Positions 36,895 to 50,422 are shown, counted from the stretch's first letter. The stretch is DNA of 64,000 nt from Phallusia fumigata (GCA_008931825.1 QXVZ01026856.1:1-64000); one strand, 5' to 3'. Numbers and translations are program-made. The notes: generated by a model from the sequence alone, not told the origin.

Positions 36895-38832
36895 CTAAAA
36901 ACAAATATTAGAACATTCTAGGGCACAGGTTGGTGCTTAACTCTTTTCTACAAATTTCCAAAAATTATAATTTGCAACCCAACTTGACAAATACACATGG
37001 GATCCCAGTAGAACATGCAACGAATACGTTACATGTGGACGGCAATTTTAAGTTAAATGCGGACCTTAACACTCTCTTGATTATTGCTGCATACGTGTTT
37101 GTGTAGTTAATGACGATTGATGTTATCGGTGACTTTTTAACAGTTGTTCCTCTTTGTTTCATTTATCGCGACAAGTAACTTTGCGCCGCTTTTCCGAGTC
37201 ATTCCTACGGTGGCCCACAAGTAGGCAACAGTTCAACAGTGTTTTTGCGTAAGTTTTAATGACATTACACGGCGTATCAAATTTTTGTTGTGAAATCCAG
37301 GTTTTTCAAATGTGGTATTTTTCAACGCTTAGTACCTGCAGTACAATCCGCAAAATCAAATACTAAGTTTTTTAGCTTTTTTAGTCACACCTTGCCCACC
37401 TGAATAGTACTGAACGTCAGCATAAATCGGTAGTACTTACAAGGTATACCCGCAGTATTCGAGCCATAAGCTATACCTGCTGTTACTGCATCCCATTCCC
37501 AATAGTCTGTTTCGACTGTGCTTTTCATAAAAATGTACTTTAATTTAGTAGTTCCCAACCGGGGAGGAATTTCCACTTCAGAGTAAAGTTATTCATGATA
37601 AGTGTAGTATCTCTTTTGAGGTACACCAGTGGTTCGAAACGTTTTAATAATGCTTTTTATCAATTCTAGTAGGGAAGGAATGAAAAGTTCCAAAATAAGC
37701 AAAGGGGGGATTGCATCAAAAATGGTTGGGAACCAGTGCTGTAAGCAATGGTGTATTTACCATTTGCCCGAAAAAAATTTTTTGGACTGAAAAGTTTTTC
37801 GCTCTGATTAAAAAAAGTTGCCGATGTAATAACCAAATGTTTTGGTTTAATATAACGGTTTTTAAAAAAAAATCGTGGTACATAATGCTAGTTTTAAAAT
37901 ACGGCAGAAAGATTTTTATACCTGTTATTTTTACCTTTTTTCTTCAACGTTAAGTCTATTCAACGAATGCAACTTGCCCAGGGGTGTAAAATCACCTTCA
38001 ACCAAAATCTTCCATTTTTTAAACAATGAGTATTGTCCGTAAGTCAATAGTGTCTAAAATTATAATCAACTGTTTTGGTTGCAAAGGTATGATTCTGTTT
38101 GCAAAGAAATTTTACCTGAACCTTATTTTTTCCCACTATGCTGTAACATTTGGACTTGGAGGATTTATTTGAACACAATTGATACTCCTTGCAGTGCCTG
38201 TTGGTTTTATTGCATAAGATATGGTTGAATTGATGACATATGCTACTGAAATATAATTCTAATTTGTCTAAAGTTTTTTTGCAAGTTTTTGAAGCCTAAG
38301 GGTGCTACTTCCACCTCCCCATGTGTTTAATGCTACTGTCACTTTACTTGACATATTTGGGAGCAAAAAAAACCCCAAACACTATTTTATACTCTTGAAG
38401 ACAGATACATACATTGGCCTACCAGGAGTCGTCATATCCGCGGTTTGTCCTTCCAGTAATTTCTGCCCCTTTGTAGATTTGACAAAATGTGGAACCAGAA
38501 GACAAATGGCTGTCCCCCATATCGTTTCTGCTTTGTTTCTTGGTTGATGTTTGCTCAAACAACGTCTAATTTTGAGACGATCCTTACATGCTTTACCAGA
38601 ACAACACCATATAGCTAAATTTATTCAGTCAACAGGCAAAGAATCATTAGACTATGTTCTTTATTACATTACTTCTGTTTAGGTAACTTCATGCTAAACA
38701 GTGGCACATGACTCAATTGAATTTACCAAACTGTGTCGTCACAATTAAAGTCCGTTTACGTAATAAATAGAATTATTTAAAATAGGTTCAAGAGAACTTT
38801 GTGTCTGCGTTAAGAACATTAGTTTTTTTCAG
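36895..38832. other. Gap holding a hAT-like MITE
   Basis: Between a minus-strand and a plus-strand gene (divergent), so it should contain both upstream regions unless more 5' exons of the minus gene lie here. The only structured element I see is the inverted-repeat element at 37546-37738. Confidence 0.35.
37546..37738. mobile_element. Non-autonomous hAT-like element (MITE)
   Basis: Left end TAGTAGTTCCCAACC and right end GGTTGGGAACCAGTG form a 15-base inverted repeat with two mismatches, the terminal type of hAT elements (CAGTGGTTCCCAACC). The flanking 8 bases agree at only five positions, so the target duplication is decayed. An internal CCAGTGGTTCGAAACG near 37625 suggests a nested or rearranged copy. 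No transposase reading frame. Confidence 0.55.
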
Positions 38833-38855
38833 TCCAACCCCATTTCACTGCAAAA
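38831..38855 (+). promoter_or_regulatory. Splice acceptor just before the start codon (possible trans-splice site)
   Basis: A strong acceptor (TTTTTTTCAG ending at 38832) lies 23 bases before the ATG at 38856. It serves either an upstream non-coding exon or addition of the tunicate spliced leader, which is known in Ciona. The sequence cannot decide between them. Confidence 0.4.
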
Positions 38856-41548
38856 ATGCCGAAGTGCTTTTCCTGGTGCAAGTGCAATTCACGCAAAGGA
38901 AAAAAGGTTAGTGTACTAGTTTAAAGTTAAAGGCGGATAGGGAACAGCCCTTTTTAATTAAGGAGTTTCGCAGACAAACAAACTAAAACATCTCAGCCAT
39001 TTGTTTCTCTCGTGTTTTGATTTTGTACCACGTTCCACGCTTCTTTCTTTCAACGTTGCGTTCTGCAATTTTGTCAAACAGACCACAGCATATACGTTTG
39101 TTGTGCGAAAGTGTCAAGTGTTACATGAAAACAAAAATACATTTTCTCTTAGAGGAGAGGAAAAGGTCTTGTTGACGACGATGACATGTACAATGAAGGA
39201 GCGATACCTCTGGTATAAAATTAAATTTCCTTAATTTTACCTGTAAGATTTCCCCTAGTAATTTCCGACAGTTTTATAGATTGGCGGCACACTGGAGTCC
39301 AATGCAACGGTTCCATTTCAGGTTGTTCACCACGGAACGCCAGAACCCGGTAAGTAACACAATAAAATGTAGGCTACCAAGAAATGGGAGGTCGGTACTC
39401 TGGGGAAATTAAAAACGGTGGAAAATTGCAGAAAAGGCATAAAATTGTCACTTAGAAAAATCAAAATACATATTAAGTTCCTCTTTGTGCCTAAAATTGT
39501 GATGGAATTTAATCCAAATGCCTTAAAAGTTCCTTTGGCCCGAGAGGCATTTTTCGAAATGACGTTTAAACTTGAATATTTAACAACTAATTTTCCACAA
39601 AAATATACTTCCAGTAGTTTCTCAGTTTTCATTATTTTGGACCAGTAAATTATTCAAGAGAACTGCCTCCTTCGAGCTCCTTATGATAAATTGTTTTTTT
39701 ATCCAAATAGTTTTGGCCTCCTTTGACACCACAAAAGCCATTGTTTCCACACAATCATGTTGTAAGTCGTTTGTTTCAACACATTCGTGCTCGCGTAAAA
39801 TTTCGTGCACAACATAGATGGAGATGATACAACTTGCTTACTGTTGTGTTGTTTTAATTGTCATACAAAAAGGGTGGAACACATATCTAGAATGGAATTT
39901 CGGTGCAAGGATTCTGTCTATTTTTGCATCAAATGAAAGGGAAAACTTACATACAATTTTCCTGTCGTTAAGTGGCTTGCCAAATAATTTACGAATCTCA
40001 TGTGGCCCTTCAGCCAAAAAGGTTGGACACCCCTGCTTTAAATCTTACGGGTCCTAAATCTCTGACCATTCTTACGGGATCCTAAATCTCTGAAAATCCA
40101 CGGTTTCCCACTTAACCAGTTACTTTGTTATTTCAGTCCTTACACTTGGCGACTTCTATTGCCTCTCGAATGCCAGTACAGGTAGTACTTGTCCGTCTAC
40201 GATAGAGTCGCAATCAAATTTGGTTAATCTTGACACACTAGAGGGACCAGATGCCCTAAAATTTCCAACAGAAAACGAAGCTGAGTTTAAAAAAGTAGCT
40301 GCTAATCTGGTAGCATCAGTAATACGAAGTGCACTGCTTATTAGCTCAACAGAGCTTTATGTTGGAAAAGAAAGTGTTTTGGATTCAGATGGTGAAGAAC
40401 AAAGCGAAACATTGTCAGGTAAATAAGTGTGTACATTTTTATAAATCCCTGCTTTTTAAAAAAAATACTTTTGTTGACGTGTGTATGTGTTTGTATACTT
40501 AGGGTATAGTGTTATAGGCATGATTGCTTTGTGCAGGTTTAAGAGAATTTACTAAAGTTTATTGTTATTTCACTACATGTAGGCAAAGACTAAAAGTCTG
40601 CACATCTTACGGCATTTTTTTAATACATCGATTTATTTTAACCAGCAAAAGGTTCAAAATTTTTGCTGCAACTTTATATTGACTAGAACTAGAATAGTCG
40701 CAATGAAAAATGGACATGTTTCGATGTTCGTTACCTTTACAAAGGCGTTAGACATAACTAATTTTTAGTGGACGAAGAAGCGGTTTCAATAATGAGTGAA
40801 CCAGATATTCCGGAAGACGTTGCTGTTACCAACTTCGTAAGCAATCTATTGAGTGACGTCATAGAAAATATACAAAGGAAACTGTTTGACAAAAAAGCGG
40901 TTGGGGAAAATTACACTCAATTAAAAACAGCTACGTTGCAAAGCAACACAAGCACATATACTGACGTCGACAGCCTATCGACACAGAATACAGGTATAAG
41001 TTTGGTTTTCAGCATTTGTTTGTGCACAGAATAAAAATATCAGGTGCTAAAACTGAACGATTAAACAAGCACGCAACGAACGTATTTTACTGTTGCGAGC
41101 ATGTGTAGCCCTTTACTGCTACCTTGCGGAACTGGATTGTCGGTTAGTAGGGATTTGACCGACATGGTCACTTGTCAATTCCTGAGTAAAACACGCCCGA
41201 CATAACGTTCGGTCAAACATCTGACATCTCGCAACGCAGTCGAAATCACCTGTGTAACGTATCACACAAAACAGCACTTTCACAGCAAGGAAAAAATTAA
41301 CAAAATTCTGCTGAATCAAAATTCCAGGCAAGCGTGTTGTAAATTTCGTCAGGACATGACTCAAATAAGTCTGATTTCGGCTTGTTTCAAAAAATAATTT
41401 AATTAGGCAAATGTTAGCCGCAGACGATGCCACCGAAGATGTGGACAAGATTACTCTCGAATGGGACGATAACGACATTCCACCACCCCTCTTCTGTGAC
41501 ATACATCATCCACCTCCTATCACGCTCGTATTTAACCAAGATGGATGA
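38856..41548 (+). CDS. Small AKAP-like protein with Cys-rich N-terminus and two amphipathic helices
   Basis: Five exons close in phase: 38856-38906, 39322-39349, 40137-40418, 40769-40993 and 41418-41548 (TGA), giving 238 residues. The N-terminus has three cysteines at 4, 8 and 10 followed by RKGKK, a pattern typical of palmitoylated membrane anchors. Residues about 75-96 and 137-160 are strongly amphipathic helices with hydrophobic residues spaced 3-4 apart. Both share the core NL(V/L)xxVI (83-89 and 146-152), as in PKA RII-binding helices of A-kinase anchoring proteins. The remainder is acidic and Ser/Thr-rich, and the tail has two Pro runs (PPPL and PPPIT). The family assignment is inference: no AKAP family is matched over full length. 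A hAT fragment lies in the second intron. Confidence 0.7.
40001..40035. mobile_element. 3' end of a hAT-type element
   Basis: A GTGGCCC stretch leads into GGTTGGACACCCCTG, the typical right end of hAT elements whose left end reads CAGGGGTGTCCAACC. The left end was not found, so the copy is truncated or diverged. It lies in an intron of the AKAP-like gene. Confidence 0.45.
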
Positions 41549-44500
41549 TTCACTTCGACACAGTCCATTTGTTTTTTATTCGTGTATTCTGCTTTGCGGT
41601 CGTAATAGAACTTTCGTTTTTTGCAATATTGAGAGTCACTCTTTCGCCAGGTCGGTTACCAAAAAATACTGTTTAGCAAAAACTTTAACATAGTTGATTG
41701 CGTTTCCTAACAGTAGGGCAACAAGGTCTGACTACTTCAACAATTAGTTGAGTTAATTTATGTTTTCCAAACTATGATGAAACTTTTTCAAAACATTCGT
41801 TGATTGGAAGTAACAAGTTACCAAACCAACTAATTCCTGAACAAGTTATCATGTTCCACCGCTAGAGAGCGTCACAGAACTATGTTTTTTTGTGGGAATT
41901 AATTTACACACGTACGGAATTTTAATTTGTTTGACCTGACCGCTTGTTCACCACCATATTAGCACTGTTCAGATTCATGAGCTTGGCATGCTTAGAAACA
42001 AAACGCCAGTCAAATCTATCATCTACATTTAGAAATCACTGCATATCGCTGTAATGTTGTGTTTGGCAACAAGAAGTGAGTACAATGTTTCCCAGCATCT
42101 GCAATGAACCACCAGACAAGACGATACTAAAGTGAGCGAAACGCTTTTTGAAGGAATGTTTCTGCTATAGGAACACTAGTAATGGAAGCAGAGACAGCAA
42201 GTTTTTGATTAAGGAAATGAGACTGCCATAATACTTATCGCACATAATGTGGCAGTGCCATTTTTCTTCCGGGCATTACATCGTTTGTATATAATTTAAG
42301 AATTTATTAAGGTGTTTCCGCAAGAGTATCTGATCGTGGCTCACCGGTATACAATCCAGTAGTTCCAAACACACTGTTTTATTTGGGAGTGGTTGTGATT
42401 GTTTAGTGATAGTTTTGCATGTTTGTTCCCAGGCTAGTGATTTAAATGCAAAATAGCAATTTAAGACGTTATCAGGGCGCGTTAGGGCATGTGAATCCCA
42501 ACAATCGGTTTTGGTCAGTTGAAGTGTCGTTTTATATTCAAAACGTACCGATTGAGTAAACAAGGAGTAGTTTAAGAAGTTGTGCTTGGTCTGTTTGCTA
42601 TGATACTTTTTTCAAAGTTTAGCTGTTCGTTTAAAGCTCGTAGCAAGGTGATTTTCTTGTATTGTTTAGTTAATGATTGGTGAAAATGTTACAAGTGTTT
42701 GGTTTGTCTTTCAAGGGCCTGTGACGTAAAAAACAAGCATTTCATAGGTCGTCTTTTTATTGACAACGTATTTGCGCAATGCGTTTATTACTGGAACGTG
42801 ACATGGGGCGGATGCAAGGTTCAATTATTTATGGTTTATTGAAACAAACTTTGGGGTGACATTCGAGGCCACCTAAAAGGTTACATGTTACAAAACAATC
42901 ACAGCACAAAAAACTGCGGGCTTCAAATGAAAGTCAAGCCAGCAATAAGGTTTATCATCACTCCCAAGTCACACTTTGTCTTTAGTCCCCTTATTTGGCC
43001 CCAGCTGATGAACGAGTACGGCCTCTGTGGCATAGCTTGCTACATAACAAAACAGCCCGATTGCGAAACAATGTTCTCTAAACATGGTTACCCTTCTGTG
43101 CTCATAAATTTGCGAGCACAAATTTTTGGAGCGCGTGCTTCGTGTTCGGGTCTTGCACGACGCGAGCCAAAAACCTCGCCCGGTATGCACTTAGCACGCT
43201 GAGAAAGGCCCCGCTACGTTCAGCTGTTGGTTTTAAAAAAAAATTCTCTCAAACGAAACGTTCTTGACGGAGAGACATGAGGGTAAACTGAGAGGAAACC
43301 CCTGCACTGACCACAAAGAAAAGTGTGATTATTAGTCAGCGATTTGAAGCTGCTTTTAAGGGGTTGATTGCGCTGTGTCAAAGATATGTACACACGCACT
43401 TCACAAAGCGTCATATTGTCGGCGCTCTTTTTAACCTGCGACTTTGGGGTCGCGTAAATATTCTTTAACCTCTTCAAAAAAGTTATAAATCACATTAAGT
43501 TTTGCCATTAACTGTCGAGCTTTCTATTTTAACATAATCAGGGCCCTGGAAAAAGACTAAAAACAAACATTATAAATGCGATGTTACAATGACCTAAATG
43601 CACATATATCTCGGTGCAGGGTGAAGGTTTGCCGTGTCAAGCTGTCAATCAAAACATTATCGGTGCCGGGTTGGGTCGGCTCTAAATTTAGCTTGAAGTG
43701 GCCAAGTCAGCAGCGGGCCCATGGCCTATTGATAAAAAGGCCGGTCAGGACCACACTGACGCCAACAGTCGTCAAAAATGTTCCGGTAATAATCCCTTGA
43801 TTATTATAAACTAAGGCGGTTCGTGTTCGCAGAATTTGTGCGATGTCTTAATCATCCACATGCGGTGGTAAAGTCGCTTCTTGCGATAACTTGCAATCGC
43901 AAGTGTCAAACAAAAAAAGGGTTGGGGCGTCTAAAAATATGCTTTGCTAACTAAACGTTTTGTTAACTCATGATTGGACGGCTAATATATCAACGTCAGA
44001 CAAACACACTTCACGAATTTCTTGTACCCATTGAAGGGTCGAGCGTTGACGTCAAACTTAGTATCTGAGAGGCAATAATATTGGTCGCCAGAAAAATTGA
44101 CTCACAAACGATGCATCTGACATTCGTTTCTGCAAACAGCAAAAATTCCCGAGAAAATTGTTGAACCAACATGGTCACCCCAACGCTTTCGGGCTGCCAG
44201 TTCTTCGGATTTCCTGTAGTCATCGTTTTACGGCAAGAGATAAGGTTTGGTCGTATAGCATGTTACTTGGATTTCTGTAATTTGCTAACATGACTTGATT
44301 TTGTGCTCGCTACGAGTCAGCAATTTGTGATGATAGTTGAGGTTGAATGTGTACGGAAAGCGATGAATGACGCACATCACGTTTCATATGCAAACGGCAA
44401 TCGCGACACAGATTTGTTAACGCACTGAGTGTTGTTAAAAAGTGATTTGTGGAGTGAACCAAATTTAGTTTCCAGGCAAATCTATCAGGTTGGCAAAGTG

Positions 44501-45488
44501 CAGTGGGAGCCGCAAAAAAATTATTAGAGTCGAAATTGTGTAAAAATCCCCAACAGCCGCCTAAAATAAACCATAAACTCATCGACTGACAGGGAGAACA
44601 CTATTGTCTTGCTTCTACTTGTGGAACGTGTAGATCACAAAATTTGTGTAAGAGAGTAGGCCTTATGTCTTATTGTTTGAAGAAACTCCCAGGGTCTTTT
44701 AAACAAACGAAGGTGCAAGATTAGGTAATGTAGATTAATGTTAACTATTACTCAACTCTGTGGGGTGTGTACGTATGTTGCAAGTTATGAGAAATCGAAG
44801 GTATGAATAGCAATAACGCACCAAATGCGATTTCTCTTCGCCCACGAAAATGTGTTTTGTGTACACAAAAACCGACATTGACGTCATGGCACCGGTTGTT
44901 CGGGTCCCATGGTCTCGCGATTTCTAACGTCCCAGAAGAAACAATGACAAATTAAGGCCTAATTGTGCGTTAGTGTTTTCCACATCCCGCGAAACAAGGT
45001 CGGTCAAATTAATAGCCACACCTCAACGCGCCAAAACGAGTTCCGTCGCAAAGCAAGGCCAGCGGCTCCGAAGCGGAGCATAAAGGCACACGTCGGAAAA
45101 AGCAGTCAGTACAATCGAGCGGTGGTAGCCTGCGGATCGTTGTTCGCTGTTTATCAGTTGTATAACTTGTTCTAACATGATATACATGGACAAAGTTCGA
45201 AGGTAAGATTTTAGAGTTGGCTGATGAAACAGTTTACTTCGTAAGAAACATTCGAAAAATAAGGCAAAATGCGCCTGTCAGAAAGGTGTCACATTTTTAC
45301 TTAAATTTTGCGGCAAGGTGAAGAGAAAAAATGCGGCCGACGTTAAGCTACTTTGACGATTTCTCAGTAGGCTGTATCAAACCGGTCAGTCAACAACCTG
45401 AGTAACAAAGTTGAGCAAAGCGGAATTTTTGCAAAAGTTGGCATTTTTTTTGTTTTAGCGTTGCACCAGTTGCGGCGAGACGTAGAGT
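41549..45488. other. Intergenic region upstream of the GDF gene
   Basis: About 3.9 kb without a supported gene. Several open frames of 70-127 codons exist on both strands, but none shows a domain, a coding-like composition or matching splice sites. It probably holds the 3' UTR of the AKAP-like gene and GDF regulatory DNA. Confidence 0.35.
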
Positions 45489-47840
45489 ATGTTTAAATTA
45501 ATTAATATTAAAATGGATACGTGGAGATGGTGCGTTATGTTTTGCATTCTAATTTCTATGCCGGTATGGGTTAAATCCAATCAAATCAGCATTACGACGA
45601 ACAGTTTCTCAAGATTTGATGCAAAGACAAGTAGAGACTCAAAAACCAGCGACGACCAACCCGAACGCACAATGTCTGATGGCGAGCAAAGTTTGGTCGC
45701 TAGCGACCGAGCAACAATCATTGAGTCACAACGCGGAAAGGTGCCGGATAATAGGACGGCAGAAACCGCGGATGGCCCGCAAGTTCTTGGTGCCTCAGTA
45801 AATGTTGCAATGACGGTGCATAACGGTGTGCTGCCCGAACGTGAACTCAGTACGGGTGACTCCTCTCCGTGTGGACGACATAAGGCCTGCTCGATGGAGG
45901 AATCTACAATGATTCGTATTGAGAAACTGAAAAGGACTATTTTAAGTAAGCTCAACTTGGAGAGGCCACCCAATGTTACCGTGTTGCCCCGTAATTCGCC
46001 ACCAGTACTGGAAATGATGCACAAATACGGAATCCAACGAACCCCTCCCGAATCGGACGTTTACTTAGACGACGAAATTGTCACCAAAGATGTCGTCGCC
46101 ATCGCCCGACCACGTAAGTAGTATCCAAGCCTGTTTTAATCCAATTTTTAACTTGTCATCGATGTTGTGAAATACCACTTAAGATGATGTGAGGCTTAAC
46201 TTGTCGTAAATATCTCGTGGCACGTCTCTACCCTACCAGTGATGTAGCCCGGGGCGCTTATACACATATATCAGGCTAATTTACGCTTGAAACGTAAAGC
46301 TGAACCTAAGACTTAAAAAATTATCACAAAAGCTGATGACCTACTTATATCGTCAAAGCCTTAGATGCTTACAAAAACATGTACAAATAGTTTCAGGCAA
46401 AAACTTTAAGAAAACGATTAAATTGGGTTTCTTTTTGAAAAAACATGCCAAGCTATAGTTGCTGTCCAAGAGGGACGCAGCTAATCCTTCAACAAGTCGA
46501 CAAAGATATGCTACCTCGCGTATGGCAGTAGTATGGAAAATCGTCTCTGGCTTAAACATTTTTCGACGCCCTCTAGGCATTTCGCGCATATTTTCTGGTT
46601 GATGTAGGCTCACAAGTTCACGCATCTAACTACTCCCAGTCAATGTGCTGGGATCAACAACATCTTATACACCTCACATGAAAACCGCCAAATGCACTGG
46701 GCCTGTATGATTATAATAGTTCTATGTCGAAACACATCAATCGCGACTAGTGGTGAAAGCACTTTCACGTTATCTTTGCGTCACGCAACGATCATATTTC
46801 TCATTGTAAGGTTACCAATAAACCCTGTTTGCTTGAAGTAACCACGCAACCGAGCCATAAAATAAAAAGTTTATGATATTTTTTCAACACAGCACCATTT
46901 CCCGGCGGCATCCAAGATCGAGGTTGTTACTTTCACATTTCCGAAGACACAGTCGGTTACGACGTCAACTCCGCTTTTTTGTGGATCTTTTTCCGCGAGG
47001 TTCGCCTCGGGGTCCCGAGCATCCTGGTGGAGATAAGCAGATATCATGCGCCACGTTTCCCTGGCGAGACGCCGATGACATCTTCCTACAAGATTGTTCG
47101 ATTGCACCCAGAAGGGATTTTTACGTCTGGGTGGAAACGTGTAAATGTCACCGATTTAGTCCGAAGTTGGGTACGCCAACCAGATGTTAACTATGGGATT
47201 AAAATCCGCGCCATTGGACACCCACATGTCATCGTGCTTGAAGAAGAGAGAAACACAACGTCACATGTAAGCAACTACTTATGTCTAACAAAATTATAAT
47301 TTCCGAGAAACAGAGAATGGGTTGCTTGTTTGTGCCATCTGATCGAGTTTCGGACTAGCTTAGCGATGTCGGAATGATATTCGTGATAGCGTCAAACATC
47401 AAGTGCTATATGGTCAGGATAGCTAATAAAAGATATTGACTTTGTTCCCGCAGAAACCGTTCATCGACATGAAACTGACGATGCAGCCGCAGCATCGTAG
47501 CAAACGCCACGCTATACGACGCTGTAAAGCGAGCGAAACCAACGAACCGCGATGCTGTCTCTACGACTTGGAGGTCAACTTTGAAGCGATCGGATGGGAT
47601 TGGATAATCTATCCGGTTACGTATAACGCAAAGCTCTGCTCGGGCGAATGCACAATGATGCAGGTGGAAAACCTACGGAGTAAAGTCCTGCATCACACCG
47701 ACATTGCGAGGGGAAGAGTATCAAGCTGCTGTGTGCCGAAGAAGATGGCATCAATTAGCATGCTATATCATGACTCTTCATCAAATATCGTTTTTAGTCG
47801 TGTTCCGGACATGGAAATAACAAGCTGCGACTGTCTGTAG
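45489..47840 (+). CDS. GDF8/GDF11 (myostatin)-like TGF-beta precursor
   Basis: Three exons close in phase: 45489-46113, 46893-47266 and 47454-47840 (TAG), giving 461 residues. The three-exon layout matches vertebrate myostatin. A hydrophobic signal lies within residues 1-30; an in-frame ATG at 45513 is an alternative start. The propeptide has the GDF8/11 straitjacket helix (IRIEKLKRTILSKLNLE) and the SGWKRVNVTDLVRSWVRQP segment. A furin site RSKR ends at about residue 351, releasing a 110-residue ligand. The mature part has nine cysteines (RCC, CSGEC, SCC and CDC), with FEAIGWDWII as in GDF8/11, and therefore the extra N-terminal disulphide of that group. Odd: the linker before the prodomain core is long and polar (about residues 33-125). 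Expected role: secreted activin-receptor ligand. Confidence 0.92.
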
Positions 47841-49153
47841 CGCTTGTACAGTCGCCACGCGCATGGCAACTTATAAACGCAACAGCATACGGCACCGAAG
47901 CCAGTCTTCAAATTAAGAACTATCCACGGCTTTATTAGTACCACAGCGCGTTCTAAGGGCACGGGCAAGGACAAGGCCACGACGCATTGCGGTGGACTGA
48001 AAGCGCTTTTCCCACGAGACACACAAGAGCTATATTCACAGTTGGATGCGTCAGAAGCTGGCAGCGGCCAGTACTGGGCTATTTCCATTGCACTTCGCGC
48101 TGCAAGGTGTTGTTTACTCCTTTAAACTTTCAGACATATTTATTTTTTTAATTTGGACTATCCTGTACATACATACACACCGCGTAGTTCTATACCGGTG
48201 CTGTTTCTAATTGACGCTGATCGAGATAGACGAGCGACTTGCAAAGCCTGTTAGTAACGTGGTGCCACATGGTGTCATAAACAATCCACCTTCCAATACA
48301 TTGCATTCATGTTTTGCAATTAGACTATATCGACTAACACATTCATCTGGTGCTCAATGCAAAACCATGTACTTAGCAGATAATATTACGTTGTGTTCTT
48401 GTTTTTGTTACATACGCAAATAGTTGATTTTGAATCATTCAGTTAAAAATACGAGGTATCATTTTTCCAATTGCACTACACAAAGGAACATGAGATCTAA
48501 ATTCTTCCACGTGCTCTCTTGCCTTTATGTTTTGTTTATTTTCCGTATTTCCCGGCCTACATGTGTTTTCGTTTAAATGATTTTTTTGTCAAATTGTGTT
48601 TTCCGGCATGCAGCGTTTGTTACACTTAACCTACTCATGCATGGCACGACAATGGTTAGCATGCAATTGAAACTTCTCATTAAAATTAAGAACATGCTCA
48701 CAAAGCTTATGTTATGGTTCTAAAACGCTGTGATAATCATTGCATATTGTTGCTTCCACTGTAGCTATGCAACCAGCCAGTTGTTAGTTTTTACAGTTGT
48801 TAGTTTTTCCCAGTCTAAATTATGGTGCTCAATAAGGTCTGCCAACAGAAAGAGAACTGACAATTTCAAGTTTGTGTGTGCCAAAGATTTGTGCCAAATT
48901 ATGTGTGTTTTGAGAATCCTAACTTATTATCTGGTTTTGTATTGCAATATTTTTCACCTTTACTGCTTCAAGCTAGTTTCGGATTCTTTGATTGTCGTTC
49001 TGTACATTGAGATAAAGCTTTTATTGCGCAATTGCTTGACTTCTTGGTCTACGTATGTTTGACTTTTTGCCTTTAGATGTGCTTTCATCCAACGTTCTTT
49101 TCTTTTTCTTTGTTTTAGCCTTTGTGACAAGTATTTTTTGGTGATTTTTTTCC

Positions 49154-49159
49154 AATAAA
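49154..49159 (+). promoter_or_regulatory. Candidate poly(A) signal of the GDF gene
   Basis: AATAAA followed by T-rich sequence, 1.3 kb after the GDF stop; I noticed no earlier canonical hexamer. A 3' UTR of this length is plausible but unproven. Confidence 0.3.
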
Positions 49160-50422
49160 GTTCATAAATGTGCCTATTTTAAACGTATTAAACTAAAGAA
49201 CGGTTTTCGAAAATGGCTAAATATTTTATTAAAGCTGGCAGCCTTTAGATATCAATACTTGGCAAATCAGCTAAATTGGCTTCGGGTTGCTCTTTTGTTT
49301 GTTGACAAATTTCAATTAAACCAGGTCCTAACTAGCAAGAGGGATAGCCAACAACAGTTTTTTTGCTGAAAATACGTTATAGTGTCGTGCGGACCGACTG
49401 GGTTTCGTTTGATTAGTCGATTTTGTTACGTGTTTTAAATAGTAATACACATTCGTTGACAAAACTCTCGTATAATTTGTCGTTTGCCGTTTCAAAATCG
49501 CAGTAGCCGCCAAGATTTGCTGATGCGACGTTGCTCTGACGAAAACGAAGCAGCGGCAAAAATGGCGTCAACTGCTCCAGACAACCGCACTCTTTTTGGT
49601 TCACTGATACCTTGCGTTTTTTTGGAGTTCCTCACGAAATGCAACAGATATTGGTCCCCTGCGGTGGCGGCCCCAGGATAGGTTAGCCTTAGCAAAGTCG
49701 ACGTGACGGTTATTGCAGGTTTAATAAGTGAACAAGAAATTTTTGACCAGGACACTTTTAGGAAATCAAGGCACTGGACAGGAAATATAGGTCAAATTGG
49801 CGGTCTTGAGAAGAGACATTCGATAACCAAGACATGTGAAAAAGGTTTGTCGAACCACGGTCAACATGAACTGCTGACCTATTCACTTATCTTTTACCAG
49901 ATGTTAAGGATCCAGTCCATATTTGTGTCGTCAACGCCCCTCGTTACAAGAAATTTTGGCTGTCATTTGTTTTGTCGGTTGCGATGAACGTTAACATGAA
50001 ACTCAGCGTTAGAGAATTAAAAAAATACTTGGCTGGCGCTTTCAGTTCTTCCTTTACAAAGAGTTAACTACCACGGCTGTATCCCTCGTGATATTTGCTT
50101 TTTTAAATGCGAATGGGGCCCTGAAACTTTTTTGCAGCTATAAAAACCTGGTCCAACTTTATTGCCTTTCCCACCCTAAAATACTTGGTTTATGGCCTTT
50201 ACAGGTTAAGTGCCTATTCGATCATGAGCAAACCCACACCATCTTTTTGCTTCTTTTTGAGTGAGTTTGGGTTTTTTAGATTGTTTGTGGCAAATGAGCG
50301 CCCTGTTGATGGTCATTCTTTACATTGAGTTCGTTTTTAATCGTTTCCACAGTTTTCAATTACCACTTTACATTACAAAGTGCGGATCAAAATTGTGGAA
50401 ACTTGCTCTTCGGGTGCACGAA

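Noticed and set aside
41119-41502. 127-codon minus-strand frame
   Set aside because: Overlaps the last exon of the AKAP-like gene on the other strand and has no recognisable protein features.
42885-43202. 105-codon plus-strand frame
   Set aside because: No domain, no splice context, and composition similar to random sequence.
45581-46024. 147-codon minus-strand frame
   Set aside because: Antisense shadow of GDF exon 1, whose plus-strand frame is supported by homology.
47768-48088. 106-codon minus-strand frame overlapping the GDF 3' end
   Set aside because: Partly antisense to the mature ligand and without domain features; most likely 3' UTR sequence.
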